Assembly: GCF_003865095.1 (NCBI RefSeq)
Contig: NZ_BHYK01000014.1
Coordinates: forward strand, 60,146 to 124,145
Length of the DNA: 64,000 nt
Source of the DNA: Clostridium tagluense
Lineage (GTDB): Bacteria; Bacillota; Clostridia; Clostridiales; Clostridiaceae
Direction of reading: 5' to 3'
Shown: positions 26,337 through 35,776 of the stretch, in pieces
How positions within the stretch are numbered: the first letter of the stretch is position 1
How the letters are laid out: every line of letters begins with the position of its first letter
Notes under the pieces: generated by a model
Told to the model about the DNA's origin: nothing
Database searches by the model: none
Seen by the model: only the letters and a program-made list of their open reading frames with translations
Position numbers and translations under genes: made by a program

Positions 26337-26747
26337 ATGATTTATAAACGCAATAGGCTATTTTATGGATTCATGATAATAATTGTAATTATTTTAGGAT
26401 TATGCTCGAGAAAGATGGCTACTGTCATACCAGATTTTTTGAATACATATTTGGGTGATGCTCTGTGGGCGTTAATGATTTTTCTTGCTTTTGGTTTTAT
26501 TTTTAAGGGTACGAAAACAAAGTTAGTTGCATTGATGGGAATATCATTTTGCTATATTATTGAAATAAGCCAATTGTATCATGCTATTTGGATAGATGAT
26601 ATGAGGAAAACAACTTTGGGTGGCTTGGTGTTAGGATATGTATTTTTATATACTGACTTATTAGCCTATGCTATTGGTATTGGATTAGGTATAATTATTG
26701 ATTATTACATTGCATTGTATAAATCTAGGCTTCCCTTAATGCCCTAA
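26337..26747 (+). CDS. DUF2809 membrane protein
   Basis: 136 residues with four hydrophobic segments. The family core is visible as FLNTYLGDALWALMIF and ISQLYHAIW. The ATG at 26337 follows GAGG at a 6-base spacing; the in-frame ATG at 26325 overlaps that site and has none of its own. No function is known for the family. It is monocistronic and ends in a terminator. Confidence 0.75.
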   Translation: MIYKRNRLFYGFMIIIVIILGLCSRKMATVIPDFLNTYLGDALWALMIFLAFGFIFKGTKTKLVALMGISFCYIIEISQLYHAIWIDDMRKTTLGGLVLGYVFLYTDLLAYAIGIGLGIIIDYYIALYKSRLPLMP

Positions 26748-26756
26748 CCTTAAACT

Positions 26757-26782
26757 AAGGGAATCCTAAAATGGATTCCCTT
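26757..26782. terminator. Bidirectional terminator
   Basis: AAGGGAATCC-taaaat-GGATTCCCTT between the convergent DUF2809 and histidine phosphatase genes. Confidence 0.88.
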
Positions 26783-26815
26783 AAAATTCTTTGTATTATT
26801 CGCACTAAACATATT

Positions 26816-27421
26816 CTAATCTAAATGTGAAATATCCGCCTCTAAAATAATTTCAATTTTCTTATCTTCCACTTCCAGTACTGTTAAACATGTATCATAC
26901 ATAAAGGGCTTACTCCAAAAATCCTCAATAGAATAATTCTTGATTATTGAATAGATTGCCTTTATTACAGCTGTATGGGTTACTATTAAAATATTTTCAC
27001 CAGTAGTATTATTTATAATATCATATAATGCTTTTTTTACCCTGTGGATCAATTCATGGAAGCTTTCTCCATCTATAGGTTCATACAATTGAGGCTTGCT
27101 CCAGAAATTAAACTGCTGGGTAGGATATAGCTCTTTTACTTTTTCATGGTCCATACCTTCCCATATACCAAATCCCATTTCTTTTAAATCTTCAATTTTA
27201 ATTATCTCAGTATCCTTATTTCCTCTAATGTATTTTGCTGTGTCAAAAGCTCTCCCCAATGGACTGCAATAAATATAATCAAAATCTACAGATTGCAAAC
27301 TATCACCTAGCTTTTTAGCGTTATTAACACCTATTTCGGTTAAATTTGAATCTTGCCAACCCTGCATCCTACCCTCTTTATTCCACTCCGTTGCTCCATG
27401 TCTTGTTATATATATTTTCAA
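26816..27421 (-). CDS. Histidine phosphatase (phosphoglycerate mutase-like)
   Basis: 201 residues. The catalytic RHG motif is ITRHGATEWN at the N-terminus; the second histidine lies in VTHTAVIKA (~residue 147). Acid residue region: MGFGIWEG. Bacterial members with this pattern include CobC-like alpha-ribazole phosphatases and broad phosphatases. It is the promoter-distal end of the 29.4-26.8 kb cluster. Confidence 0.85.
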   Translation of the reverse strand: MKIYITRHGATEWNKEGRMQGWQDSNLTEIGVNNAKKLGDSLQSVDFDYIYCSPLGRAFDTAKYIRGNKDTEIIKIEDLKEMGFGIWEGMDHEKVKELYPTQQFNFWSKPQLYEPIDGESFHELIHRVKKALYDIINNTTGENILIVTHTAVIKAIYSIIKNYSIEDFWSKPFMYDTCLTVLEVEDKKIEIILEADISHLD

Positions 27422-27466
27422 TTTTCACCCATCCCCTGACTATAATAAAATAATATCAAATAGTTA

Positions 27467-27991
27467 TTATATATTGCTACTGTTTAAAAGACATTTGGCA
27501 CTCTTTAGAAACATTAAATCTCTACTCTGAATGAATCTCCCAAGATAATTATCTGGTGCATCATCTTCAAGAATAGATATAGCTTCATCTAAGGTCACCC
27601 ATTTTAGTTGAAAACCACTATTTCTTTCGACCTCTGTAAATGATGGCTTTTTAATATCCCCTTTTACCTCAGAATAATAGCAATATGATATTTGTAATAA
27701 TTCATGCTTATCTCTATATTCTATGATTGTTCCAATTTCACCTAAAACATCAATATTAACTCCAGCTTCTTCCATTACTTCACGATTTAAAGCAGTTTTA
27801 ATGTCCTCACCTGCTTCAATTCCTCCGCCTGGTAGCTTGTGATAGTTATTCTTTGATACAAATAATAAGGCTATTTTCTGTGAATCATTTACTACAATTG
27901 ATCTTGATGCTTTCCTAATCTTATATGAAATATTTATACTTTCGTAATTGTACCCAATATCTTTTTCATATATTTCTTTTATTAAATCCAT
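27467..27991 (-). CDS. NUDIX hydrolase
   Basis: 174 residues. NUDIX box: GGGIEAGEDIKTALNREV, then MEEAGVN (GX5EX7REUXEEXGU is satisfied). Hydrolyses a nucleoside diphosphate linked to another moiety; substrate unknown. First of three NUDIX domains in this cluster, plus a fragment at 29370. Confidence 0.88.
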   Translation of the reverse strand: MDLIKEIYEKDIGYNYESINISYKIRKASRSIVVNDSQKIALLFVSKNNYHKLPGGGIEAGEDIKTALNREVMEEAGVNIDVLGEIGTIIEYRDKHELLQISYCYYSEVKGDIKKPSFTEVERNSGFQLKWVTLDEAISILEDDAPDNYLGRFIQSRDLMFLKSAKCLLNSSNI

Positions 27992-28176
27992 TGTATTTTG
28001 CCTCCTTATTTTAAATATGTCATTAATAAATATTTGCTCAATTAATAACTTTCTGCTCTATATTCCCTATTCTAACACACTTTCCGGTTCAAATATATGT
28101 CATAATTTTTTCTTACATTGATAGTTCATACATCAACACTTAAAGTAACTTTGGTCCTATAAACTTTGAAACTATT

Positions 28177-28716
28177 TCAGGTTACCTCTTCTTTTTTTCC
28201 ATTAGATATTTCTATAATATACTGCTTTGCTTGCCTTCTATTTTTAAATACTATTATTTGTTTATCTTTACTTTTTTCGAGTTTATTTATATTTGCTTGT
28301 CCTGATTCCTTAGGAAAATTCCAAATATATTTCATAAATTCAAAGTCAATCTTCTCTCGGCAACCCTCTGGCATATCTGGCCTTACTTTATTTATGTTTG
28401 TTATAACTCGTTTAAAATAACTCAGCAAACATACTGTCCTACTTAATTTAAAACAAATTACTGTATCAGCTTTTTCAAGACGAATATCCATGGTACCACC
28501 ATAATTACCATCTACTATCCATTCACAGCCTAATATTAAACACTTTTGTTTTTTTACCCAGTCTTCCTTTGGGGTCTCAATCCAGCCATTATTCCAAAAC
28601 TCTTTATCAAGATGAATAAGTGGGAGGCCTACTACCCCTGCAAGTTTTCTTGAAAATGTACTCTTGCCACTACCCGGTGAACCTATTACCATTATTCTTT
28701 TTCCTATATTATTCAT
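28177..28716 (-). CDS. P-loop kinase-like protein (FlaR/topology-modulation family)
   Basis: 179 residues. Walker A GSPGSGKSTFSRKLA at residues ~13-27, then LPLIHLDKEFWNNGW, the LDxxxW pattern seen in adenylate-kinase-like proteins often labelled DNA topology modulation protein FlaR. A small-molecule kinase role is more likely; the substrate is unknown. Confidence 0.8.
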   Translation of the reverse strand: MNNIGKRIMVIGSPGSGKSTFSRKLAGVVGLPLIHLDKEFWNNGWIETPKEDWVKKQKCLILGCEWIVDGNYGGTMDIRLEKADTVICFKLSRTVCLLSYFKRVITNINKVRPDMPEGCREKIDFEFMKYIWNFPKESGQANINKLEKSKDKQIIVFKNRRQAKQYIIEISNGKKEEVT

Positions 28717-28797
28717 CTATACCCCTTTAATCTTTAACATTTATATTATATAAAATATAAATGTAAGTTTAATCATTTAGAATTATTATATATAAAG

Positions 28798-29361
28798 TTA
28801 TGTTTTATCTTTAAATATTCTTTTTACTTCTGCAAGCTTATTATCATCAAAGCTCAACTTATAAATATCCGGCATGCTAAGATGTTTCCAAAAGTCATAG
28901 TGGTATTTACTATCAAAAAAATTCATTATTAAAACCATAATATTGCCATGAGTACCAATAACAATATTCTTACCATAATGCTTATTTAGCACCTTATTAA
29001 GTGAAAGAATCCCTCTGTTTTGTGCTTCTAGATTTGACTCCCCACCCTTAAAAGCATAATTGAAATTTGTCCACAATTTAGTTATATCACTTTCAAAATT
29101 CTCTACTAAGCCTTCTGCTATTTTTCTTTCCTTAAATCCATCCTCAAGTATTATCTCAGTACCAATTTGTTTTGCTATACCTTCAACTGTTTGAATTGCA
29201 CGTTTATATGGACTTGATAAAACAGTATCTATATTTTCAGTTAACAAAATTGACCTTATCCTCTCTGCATCTCTATATCCCTTTTCTGATAATGGCCGAT
29301 TTAGTTCATCTGAAGTATAGCTAGACATGGCATGTCTTACTAAATATATATTTGTATTCAC
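28798..29361 (-). CDS. Histidine phosphatase
   Basis: 187 residues. LVRHAMSSYTSDEL carries the RH catalytic pair (alanine in place of glycine); the second histidine is in IGTHGNIMV. Weakly similar to the histidine phosphatase at 26816 and probably not a recent duplicate. Confidence 0.83.
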   Translation of the reverse strand: MNTNIYLVRHAMSSYTSDELNRPLSEKGYRDAERIRSILLTENIDTVLSSPYKRAIQTVEGIAKQIGTEIILEDGFKERKIAEGLVENFESDITKLWTNFNYAFKGGESNLEAQNRGILSLNKVLNKHYGKNIVIGTHGNIMVLIMNFFDSKYHYDFWKHLSMPDIYKLSFDDNKLAEVKRIFKDKT

Positions 29362-29369
29362 CCCTTTTT

Positions 29370-29507
29370 CTACCTCTCACCTATAAATTTCTTTAATGTG
29401 GCTACATGCATTGGATAAAATCCATTTTCATTATTATCTAACATATCTTTTAATTCATTTATGGAAACCCATCTAATATTTTTAGTTTCATTTGTAATCT
29501 TATATCT
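29370..29507 (-). pseudogene. C-terminal fragment of a NUDIX hydrolase
   Basis: About 45 codons ending in TAG encode IRWVSINELKDML and FYPMHVATLKKFIGE, the usual C-terminus of small NUDIX proteins. The NUDIX box is absent, and stop codons and frame changes lie upstream. A decayed gene inside the cluster. Confidence 0.7.
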
Positions 29508-29698
29508 ATTCTACAAGTATTTACTAAATCCTTTCTGCTTTTATATTTTCTTGCCTTATGTACCACTTATATAAATACTATAATAATCATTTTATAGATG
29601 TCATTAAAAAAAAGCTGACTTTCAACAACTCCTTCCATTATGAGGTGCAAAATACAAAACCGATTATTTTTTGTACCTATAATTACTTATAAATTCAC

Positions 29699-29746
29699 AC
29701 ACATAAACCCCCTATATTCAACAAATAATATAGATGGTTTATGTGT
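29699..29746 (-). terminator. Terminator of the 29770 gene
   Basis: ACACATAAACC / GGTTTATGTGT arms plus an inner CTATATT/AATATAG stem. The DNA between 29508 and 29698 holds nothing else recognised. Confidence 0.7.
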
Positions 29747-29769
29747 AAATAATTCAGACTATATGAACC

Positions 29770-30624
29770 TTATGAATTAATTTTGGATTTTGCGAACCAA
29801 GTTATAGATATAAAATATCCTATTATAGGGGAAACTCCGTATCCCATCAATGGAACTGGAAAATTTCCAAATAGAGTAGAAATTAAAATAATTATAAAAT
29901 ACATCCCAATGCTTACTGATAACGATTTATATTTTTTTGGTGAAAAAAATATAAATGGCAATGGCAATATTACAAGAGAAATAACCCCTAAACTAAGCCA
30001 TATTATTCCCATATTCGCTACCAAACTAACTATATTTTCAACATAAGATACCGGTGGTAATGCATCTAAAAATACCCATGAAATAATAATCAACGCAGAA
30101 AGTAATACTACAATACAAAAACGAAAAATATTGTTATTAATCTTATTCCACAACAATAGTATCATTGAAATAGCAAATGCAGTTAGCATAGAAGCATCTG
30201 GTTGCATCGCAAGTAAAATTGATATAACTATTGTAATAGCAGCTGAAAACCACCAATCTCTTATTTGTAACAATTTCCATAGTTCTATAATTATAATAGG
30301 CAGTATAATTACTGCAACGTAAAACTTAATTGGCCCAACAGATACCCATCTATGAACTCCTTCTATTCCTGAACTAATAAAAGTTAGAAGTAAAAGAATT
30401 ACTGCAACTATAATAGTTGTGGTATTAGTGCTTGCATTATTTTTAACTTTAGATTTTTTTAATAGTACAAAGTATGAAATTATTCCAGCTAATACTAAAC
30501 AAAAAATATTTTGACCAAAAATAGCAATTGGTACTTTATTGGTGTACATTGCTATCACCCCAATAATTATTGATGGTACCGCCATCAATAACGGTATAAA
30601 ATTCAATAACCTCAATTTTTTCAT
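29770..30624 (-). CDS. Multi-pass membrane protein, faintly SEDS-like
   Basis: 284 residues, ~9 hydrophobic segments. GVHRWVSVGPIKFYVA and LAMQPDASMLTAF recall the GxxRWIxLGP and QPDxG elements of FtsW/RodA glycosyltransferases, but the protein is shorter by about a third. It could be a distant SEDS relative or an unrelated membrane protein. ATG start after CAAGGAG. Confidence 0.6.
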   Translation of the reverse strand: MKKLRLLNFIPLLMAVPSIIIGVIAMYTNKVPIAIFGQNIFCLVLAGIISYFVLLKKSKVKNNASTNTTTIIVAVILLLLTFISSGIEGVHRWVSVGPIKFYVAVIILPIIIIELWKLLQIRDWWFSAAITIVISILLAMQPDASMLTAFAISMILLLWNKINNNIFRFCIVVLLSALIIISWVFLDALPPVSYVENIVSLVANMGIIWLSLGVISLVILPLPFIFFSPKKYKSLSVSIGMYFIIILISTLFGNFPVPLMGYGVSPIIGYFISITWFAKSKINS

Positions 30625-30711
30625 TTTTAACTCCTTGCCAAATAAATATATTTTCTAATTCTCTAATCTTACCTGCGTGTATTTCTATTAATCCATTCTC
30701 CTTGCATCTCT

Positions 30712-31293
30712 CTATAAGTTTTGAACTTGTGTTAGATTAATCCAATGTTCACTTAAAATTGCATAATGAACAACGTCATAGAAAGTACCTTTAACCTTTA
30801 CTTCTTGTAGACCTGTTCCTTCATATTTCATTCCACATTTCTGCATAACACGACCTGAGCCTTCATTTCCTACATAATGTGTAGCTTCAATGCGGTTCAA
30901 TTCCAATTTTGAAAATGAAAGGTCTAATATCAAACTTAACGCCTCTGACATGTAATTATTGTTCCAATATTTCCTATTCAATACATACCCAAAATTTGCT
31001 TTATTATGTTCAATACATACTCTTAAATCAATACATCCAATACATTTATGCTGTGATTTTAATTCAATTGCAAAAACTCCAATTCTACCTATATAAATTT
31101 TTTTTACTACTTCCTCAGTTTCTGATATATCCTTATATGACGGCCATGTTAAATATTTTGTTACACTATCATCACTAGTATATAAGAATACATCATCTAC
31201 ATCCTCTATAGAAAATGGTCTTAAAATTAATCTTTTTGATTCTAAGATAGAGTTCTCTTTTATAATTTCATTGTAATCAATCATGTTCTTCAC
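30712..31293 (-). CDS. GNAT acetyltransferase, RimJ/RimL-like
   Basis: 193 residues. ESKRLILRPFSIEDVDD opens the RimJ-type fold, and the acetyl-CoA region is FGYVLNRKYWNNNYMSEAL. ATHYVGNEGSGRVMQKCGM closes the domain. Targets for such proteins are N-termini, amines or antibiotics; none can be assigned. Confidence 0.85.
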   Translation of the reverse strand: MKNMIDYNEIIKENSILESKRLILRPFSIEDVDDVFLYTSDDSVTKYLTWPSYKDISETEEVVKKIYIGRIGVFAIELKSQHKCIGCIDLRVCIEHNKANFGYVLNRKYWNNNYMSEALSLILDLSFSKLELNRIEATHYVGNEGSGRVMQKCGMKYEGTGLQEVKVKGTFYDVVHYAILSEHWINLTQVQNL

Positions 31294-31370
31294 CTCATTC
31301 TATATAATTTGTGTTTTTCTACCATTATGTCATAACAGCTTACTATGTAGTCACTTAAGAAAGATACGAC

Positions 31371-31707
31371 TTAATCAATAGTTTCAACTTTTTTTGTTAG
31401 CAGGTCTATAATTCGTGTTCTCTTATCTGCTTTTGAAATAAAAACAATTTCACCACTAGCATCAATACAATATGATATTGAAATTGACACTCCACAATTT
31501 CTGTATGAACCATCCGCATGGCTTGTTCCTATAATAGCAGTTTTGTTGTATTTTTTAGCAATTTCACATGTGGCCAGTAATGCATCTTCATCTACTAAAT
31601 ATCCTTCTGGGTATATAATCCATATCAATATTGGGGTTATTCTTTATTTCTTTTTCAAGTTGATCAGCATTTTTTTCATGAATGGGCTGTCCTACCAAGA
31701 TTCTCAT
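31371..31707 (-). pseudogene. Frameshifted and truncated nitrilase-like gene
   Basis: The proper start is ATG at 31707 after AAAGGAGGTG, encoding MRILVGQPIHEKNADQLE. Near 31630 the frame changes: the next frame reads IYPEGYLVDEDALLATC and AKKYNKTAIIGTS, as in short carbon-nitrogen hydrolases, with the glutamate of the catalytic triad in PEGY. The length (337 bases) is not a multiple of three, and the coding stops about where the catalytic lysine and cysteine would be expected. It is probably dead. Confidence 0.7.
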
Positions 31708-31723
31708 AATTGCCACACCTCCT

Positions 31724-32344
31724 TTATATGTGTATACTAAATTCACAAAAATGAAATATTCCATTTCCTTGCTTTAACATGCCTTTATCTTCTATATCTT
31801 CAAATGCATTTTTAATACTACTTATTAAGTCAACTTTTACATTCAGCTCATTATGCGCTGGCAATACCTTTGTTATTCCTTTTAAACTACTAATTTTATC
31901 AATAGATTGTTTGATATCTATAATATCGTTGTCATTCAATATTTTAGTTGGATCTCCAGTATAAATTTTATAATCCTCGATATTAAATTCCACTGGTGGA
32001 TTCTTACTAAAAGGCTCCGACATTACATTTTTCTTAATTACACTAAGTGGAACAGGAATACCGGCTTTTAGCCATTCCGAATCATTTTTATGAACACAAA
32101 TAATATTAAACAACGCGTGTCCACCTATATGATCCCAATGTACATGAGTTGTGACTACTATCACAGGTAATTCTGTCAACTTATCAATTTCTTTTTTTAT
32201 ATTTCCTATCCCTAACCCTGTATCAATTAAAAGAGCAGATGTTTTGCCTATTAGTAAATAGGAGTGTACTTTTTCCCAATGTCCATATTCACTTATTGCA
32301 TAGGTTTCATCATCAATTTCCTCAATTGTAAACCATTCATCCAT
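31724..32344 (-). CDS. MBL-fold metallo-hydrolase
   Basis: 206 residues. Zinc motif TTHVHWDHIGGHALF (~residues 62-76) with downstream VLPAHNEL supplying another histidine. No clear substrate; glyoxalase II-like hydrolases and lactonases share this layout. ATG after AGGAGATTTAAT. Confidence 0.85.
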   Translation of the reverse strand: MDEWFTIEEIDDETYAISEYGHWEKVHSYLLIGKTSALLIDTGLGIGNIKKEIDKLTELPVIVVTTHVHWDHIGGHALFNIICVHKNDSEWLKAGIPVPLSVIKKNVMSEPFSKNPPVEFNIEDYKIYTGDPTKILNDNDIIDIKQSIDKISSLKGITKVLPAHNELNVKVDLISSIKNAFEDIEDKGMLKQGNGIFHFCEFSIHI

Positions 32345-32356
32345 ATTAAATCTCCT

Positions 32357-32719
32357 CTATAAAATTCTGCAATAAGCTTCTATGTCATTTCCCTCAGTAT
32401 CTTTAAATTCTAATACCAAGTTATTATTGATTTTTGTTACTGGAAAAACTACTTTAGCATTTAATATTTCTAACCTGCCAATTAGTTTATTCATATCATT
32501 AACCTGAAAACTTGGTAAACAATTATCACCCCAATTAACCATTTCTTGGACTTTACTATTATCAAATAGGCAAAACTTAAAGCCATCAATATTAAAACTA
32601 CTAAATACTTCATCCCTTTTTTCAACAGATTGCTCAAGCAATTTCTCATAAAAATCAATTGCTCTATTCATATCTTTTACACAAATATATAGTGAATTTA
32701 ATGTAAAATTTAGTCCCAT
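32357..32719 (-). CDS. VOC-family (glyoxalase/bleomycin-resistance) protein
   Basis: 120 residues from the ATG at 32719, which follows GGAAGG; a GTG three codons earlier overlaps the stop of the upstream gene. One VOC domain: LYICVKDMNRAIDFYEKLL opens it and EFKDTEGNDIEAYCRI closes it with the terminal glutamate ligand. Role unknown; fosfomycin- or bleomycin-binding proteins share the fold. Confidence 0.82.
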   Translation of the reverse strand: MGLNFTLNSLYICVKDMNRAIDFYEKLLEQSVEKRDEVFSSFNIDGFKFCLFDNSKVQEMVNWGDNCLPSFQVNDMNKLIGRLEILNAKVVFPVTKINNNLVLEFKDTEGNDIEAYCRIL

Positions 32720-32724
32720 CTTAA

Positions 32725-33720
32725 TCACCCTTCCAAAACCACTTTAGCACATTCATATTTTTTCTTCATAATCTCTTTTGCTTCTGGGCACAATTTGTTC
32801 CAGCTTCTTTCAATTTTTCCACTTACCCACTCAGCACCTTCTTTTACCTCCATTTTTTTATTATTATAAGCCAAATGTAATAATGATGGAACCTGACCTA
32901 TATGAGCCATGGCATCCGCACTTGCTACACATACCGCTTCTTTAGTTTTTTGCTGCTTTTTTACACTACCCCTGTGACATAGGATGCAGTCTTTTATAAT
33001 TTCTATTTTTTCCTTTGGATAATCTAACTCTTTAAGAATCCTCTCTGCTTCTATAGCTCCATATATATGATGCTGCTCATACATGTTTTTATCTTTTACA
33101 CTTGCATAATCATGTAGTAATGCTGCTATCTCAACTAGCTCTTCGTTAGCACCTAACCTTTTCGCCAAAATTTTAGCATATTTAACTACACTAACAATGT
33201 GACATGCCCAGCCTTCATAACCAAATATATTATCTTTACTTTTACACTGCTCTTCTACTATTTTTGAGATGATGCTTATTAATTCTCTTGTATTTAACTC
33301 TTTTACTGCCCAGTCAAGTAAAATAGGTTGAATTTGTGGGTATGTTAAATTCTCTGGCATATCATCAAATAAGGCAATTTCTCCAATTTCTAAATCAGGT
33401 AGTCCTCCTAACTCTTCAATTTCTGCATAGTATAATCTTCCATAACTTTTATTAGCATCTTCTTTTCCTTCAAAATAATTGCATAAGTAATCACCTATAG
33501 GTTTTATATTGAATTTCACTGCGCCAGTTTCTTCTTTTAATTCTCTTGCTGCAGTATCATTAATATCTTCATTTAATTCTCTATGTCCTCCTGGCGTTTC
33601 CCAAGTTTCTCTTTCTTTATGCTTACAGTAGACGAATTTACCCTTGTACTTTGAAACTATGACGGCAAATTTTAAATCTTTATCCTTCACTGTTCCTAAA
33701 TCATATACTTTAGTTTCCAT
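32725..33720 (-). CDS. NUDIX-HD fusion protein
   Basis: 331 residues. Residues 1-~140 are a NUDIX domain: GGHRELNEDINDTAAREL then KEETGAVK. Residues ~150-330 are an HD phosphohydrolase domain with H..HD: GWACHIVSVVKYAKI, AALLHDYASVKD, and CHRGSVKKQ further on. Both domains keep their catalytic residues. A fused nucleotide-cleaving protein of this sort may process damaged or signalling nucleotides. Confidence 0.85.
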   Translation of the reverse strand: METKVYDLGTVKDKDLKFAVIVSKYKGKFVYCKHKERETWETPGGHRELNEDINDTAARELKEETGAVKFNIKPIGDYLCNYFEGKEDANKSYGRLYYAEIEELGGLPDLEIGEIALFDDMPENLTYPQIQPILLDWAVKELNTRELISIISKIVEEQCKSKDNIFGYEGWACHIVSVVKYAKILAKRLGANEELVEIAALLHDYASVKDKNMYEQHHIYGAIEAERILKELDYPKEKIEIIKDCILCHRGSVKKQQKTKEAVCVASADAMAHIGQVPSLLHLAYNNKKMEVKEGAEWVSGKIERSWNKLCPEAKEIMKKKYECAKVVLEG

Positions 33721-33800
33721 ACATACCCTCCATAAATAATCTTATATTTCTCCCTACTAAGTTTCCATAAATAGCATTCATCATTTTTTTATTAGCAGCC

Positions 33801-34316
33801 CTACGCACCTTGCAATTCAATAAACTTTTCCTTGGTCATTTTAAATAAAATCTCACTATCAGACCTTAATACTATGTTAAACCCAAAGCTTTGTAGAACC
33901 TTTTTACCTTTTTCATTTATCACGTTATCATAAATAACTTGTCCACCGAAATCATAGAAATAGTAACTTAAGAGAAGACTTATTGCTTCTTTACCATATC
34001 CTTTGCCTCTATATTTACTTTGTATTTTTATATTGAAATCTGCCTTTTTCTCTTCTGCATCAAATCTATGAAAACTTACTTCTCCTACTGGAATATCATC
34101 ATTATTATATATTAGGCAGTAAAAATTCTTTCCATCTGAAGGATCTACCATTTTCCTATACCAAAATTCTCGTCTTTCTGTTGGAAAGGTTACAACTCCA
34201 CCAACATCATTCATGGTTTCTTCCTCTGACCATAACTCTGCGACAAAATCTAATTCATCAAAATTTGGCTGCTTTATGTAAACTAATTTTCCATCTATTC
34301 TAGAGATATTTAACAA
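33801..34316 (-). CDS. GNAT acetyltransferase
   Basis: 171 residues starting at TTG; GGGGAGG lies 8 bases upstream. The acetyl-CoA loop is SKYRGKGYGKEAISLLL (motif A, RGxGYG). The start reads ISRIDGKLVYIKQPNFDELD. Target unknown. Confidence 0.83.
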   Translation of the reverse strand: MLNISRIDGKLVYIKQPNFDELDFVAELWSEEETMNDVGGVVTFPTERREFWYRKMVDPSDGKNFYCLIYNNDDIPVGEVSFHRFDAEEKKADFNIKIQSKYRGKGYGKEAISLLLSYYFYDFGGQVIYDNVINEKGKKVLQSFGFNIVLRSDSEILFKMTKEKFIELQGA

Positions 34317-34463
34317 AATACCTTCCTCCCCTCATCAAAAACCCATATATGACTTACTTTCATTTCATAAACATCATATTTTTTTTATATTCCATAGATG
34401 AATCTTCTATATGACTGAATAATATTTTTAATAGCCATATACCCTCCTTCTTATCACTAAGTC

Positions 34464-34991
34464 TTATGCTCCTAGCGGAATGTTTAATTCTATTATTGAA
34501 TCTTCATTTTCATCAATAATTTCAACACTTATTGTATTAACAATTGTCTCAAATACATCGTCTATATTCTTGGTTTCCTCTACTGCCATTTTGAAAGCAT
34601 TCAAATCACTAATACTACCAAGGGTCATATGTGGCAAAAAATCTATCTCCTTTAACCATTGCGGGTAAAATTCTTTTAAAATTCCCGTATACAATCTTTT
34701 ATGTATCTCTACTATTTGAGCATTACCTTCTTTTACATTTAGAAATAGATAGTTTCCTGCCAGGGTGGAAGCAGTAATTCCATTAAGGTTAATATGAAAA
34801 GCTTTTACGTCTAGTAGCATAGTTTCTATATGCTCTTTTAGTTTATTTGTATCTATTTCACTTTCAAAAGGAAAAACCAAGGTAATATGAGGCCTTACGC
34901 ATTCTGAAAGTGGATCATATTTTTTTCTTATATCATCTATACGCTGTTGATTTTCAAAATGTGGAAATATCATAATACATCGCTTTATCAT
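34464..34991 (-). CDS. 2H phosphoesterase (2'-5' RNA ligase-like)
   Basis: 175 residues with the two HxT motifs of the 2H superfamily: RPHITLVFPFE (~33-43) and LPHMTLGSISDL (~121-132). Such enzymes open cyclic 2',3'-phosphates or cleave 2'-5' linkages. Its ATG overlaps the upstream NUDIX stop (ATGA), so the two are translationally coupled. Confidence 0.85.
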   Translation of the reverse strand: MIKRCIMIFPHFENQQRIDDIRKKYDPLSECVRPHITLVFPFESEIDTNKLKEHIETMLLDVKAFHINLNGITASTLAGNYLFLNVKEGNAQIVEIHKRLYTGILKEFYPQWLKEIDFLPHMTLGSISDLNAFKMAVEETKNIDDVFETIVNTISVEIIDENEDSIIELNIPLGA

Positions 34992-35407
34992 ATAATTCGC
35001 ATACCTTCTTCAATCTTTTTCATATCCCAATTTACCATTCTCTCCTTAAAAACATCATACATCAGGTTAATGCTTACATCGTTAAATTTAAGCCATTCAT
35101 ATTTATCATGTTCATCTGATAATTTAAAATCGCCCTCTTTTATTTTACATAAATATATAACCCCTGTTATCTGATGATTTTGCGAAATAAAATTCCAGGT
35201 ATCTAATAATCTTATAGGCTCTACAACAAAATTTGTTTCTTCCTTTAATTCCCTTATAAGAGTTTCTTCTGCAGTTTCTCCAAACTCCATCCTACCGCCT
35301 GGCAGTTCATAAAAATCATGCTTTGCTCCAGTCTTGTGTAATGCTAAATACGTACCATCTCTTAGTATAAGTGCTTTTGTAGCAAATTCAATTTTATTAG
35401 TATCCAT
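34988..35407 (-). CDS. NUDIX hydrolase
   Basis: 139 residues. NUDIX box PGGRMEFGETAEETLIREL then KEETNFVV. Coupled to the 2H phosphoesterase gene by a 4-base overlap. First gene of the minus-strand series that runs down to 26.8 kb. Confidence 0.88.
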   Translation of the reverse strand: MDTNKIEFATKALILRDGTYLALHKTGAKHDFYELPGGRMEFGETAEETLIRELKEETNFVVEPIRLLDTWNFISQNHQITGVIYLCKIKEGDFKLSDEHDKYEWLKFNDVSINLMYDVFKERMVNWDMKKIEEGMRII

Positions 35408-35620
35408 TTAAATCACTCCAATATTTATAATTTTTGTTTTTAGTTTGTTTTACTTACTTTCAAATTCATATATCCCCTAAATATTTTAACATGTATGCTT
35501 AATTATACCATTTTATACTAAATTTCTCTATCTGTTCTTCATTTCTATTTTGCAGATTATTTTAGCTATAAGTAAACTCATTCGATTATAGAGACTCTTA
35601 CCTCTGTATTTGTACCTTAA

Positions 35621-35678
35621 GTTTAAATCATCTTCTTGGAAGCTACAATATTAACAAGTTCAGGAGAAGATTTAAACC
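35621..35678 (-). repeat. Inverted-end repeat element, diverged copy C
   Basis: Read on the minus strand it matches the right side of copies A and B (TTCTCCTGAACTTGTTAATATTGTAGC in two parts: the right end and the flank). The left half cannot be found. Ends GTTTAAATC / GATTTAAAC are themselves inverted. The remainder of 35408-35776 holds no gene. Confidence 0.55.
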
Positions 35679-35687
35679 ATAAAAATA

Positions 35688-35714
35688 AAAGGCACTCCAT
35701 TAAGAGTACCTTTT
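35688..35714. terminator. Terminator-like hairpin
   Basis: AAAGGCACTC-cattaa-GAGTACCTTTT, one mismatch, downstream of the membrane protein at 35777. Confidence 0.65.
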
Positions 35715-35776
35715 CTAATCTGAACCAATACTTATATATTCATATAGTTTTTTTAATTTCACCATATATCCACTTG

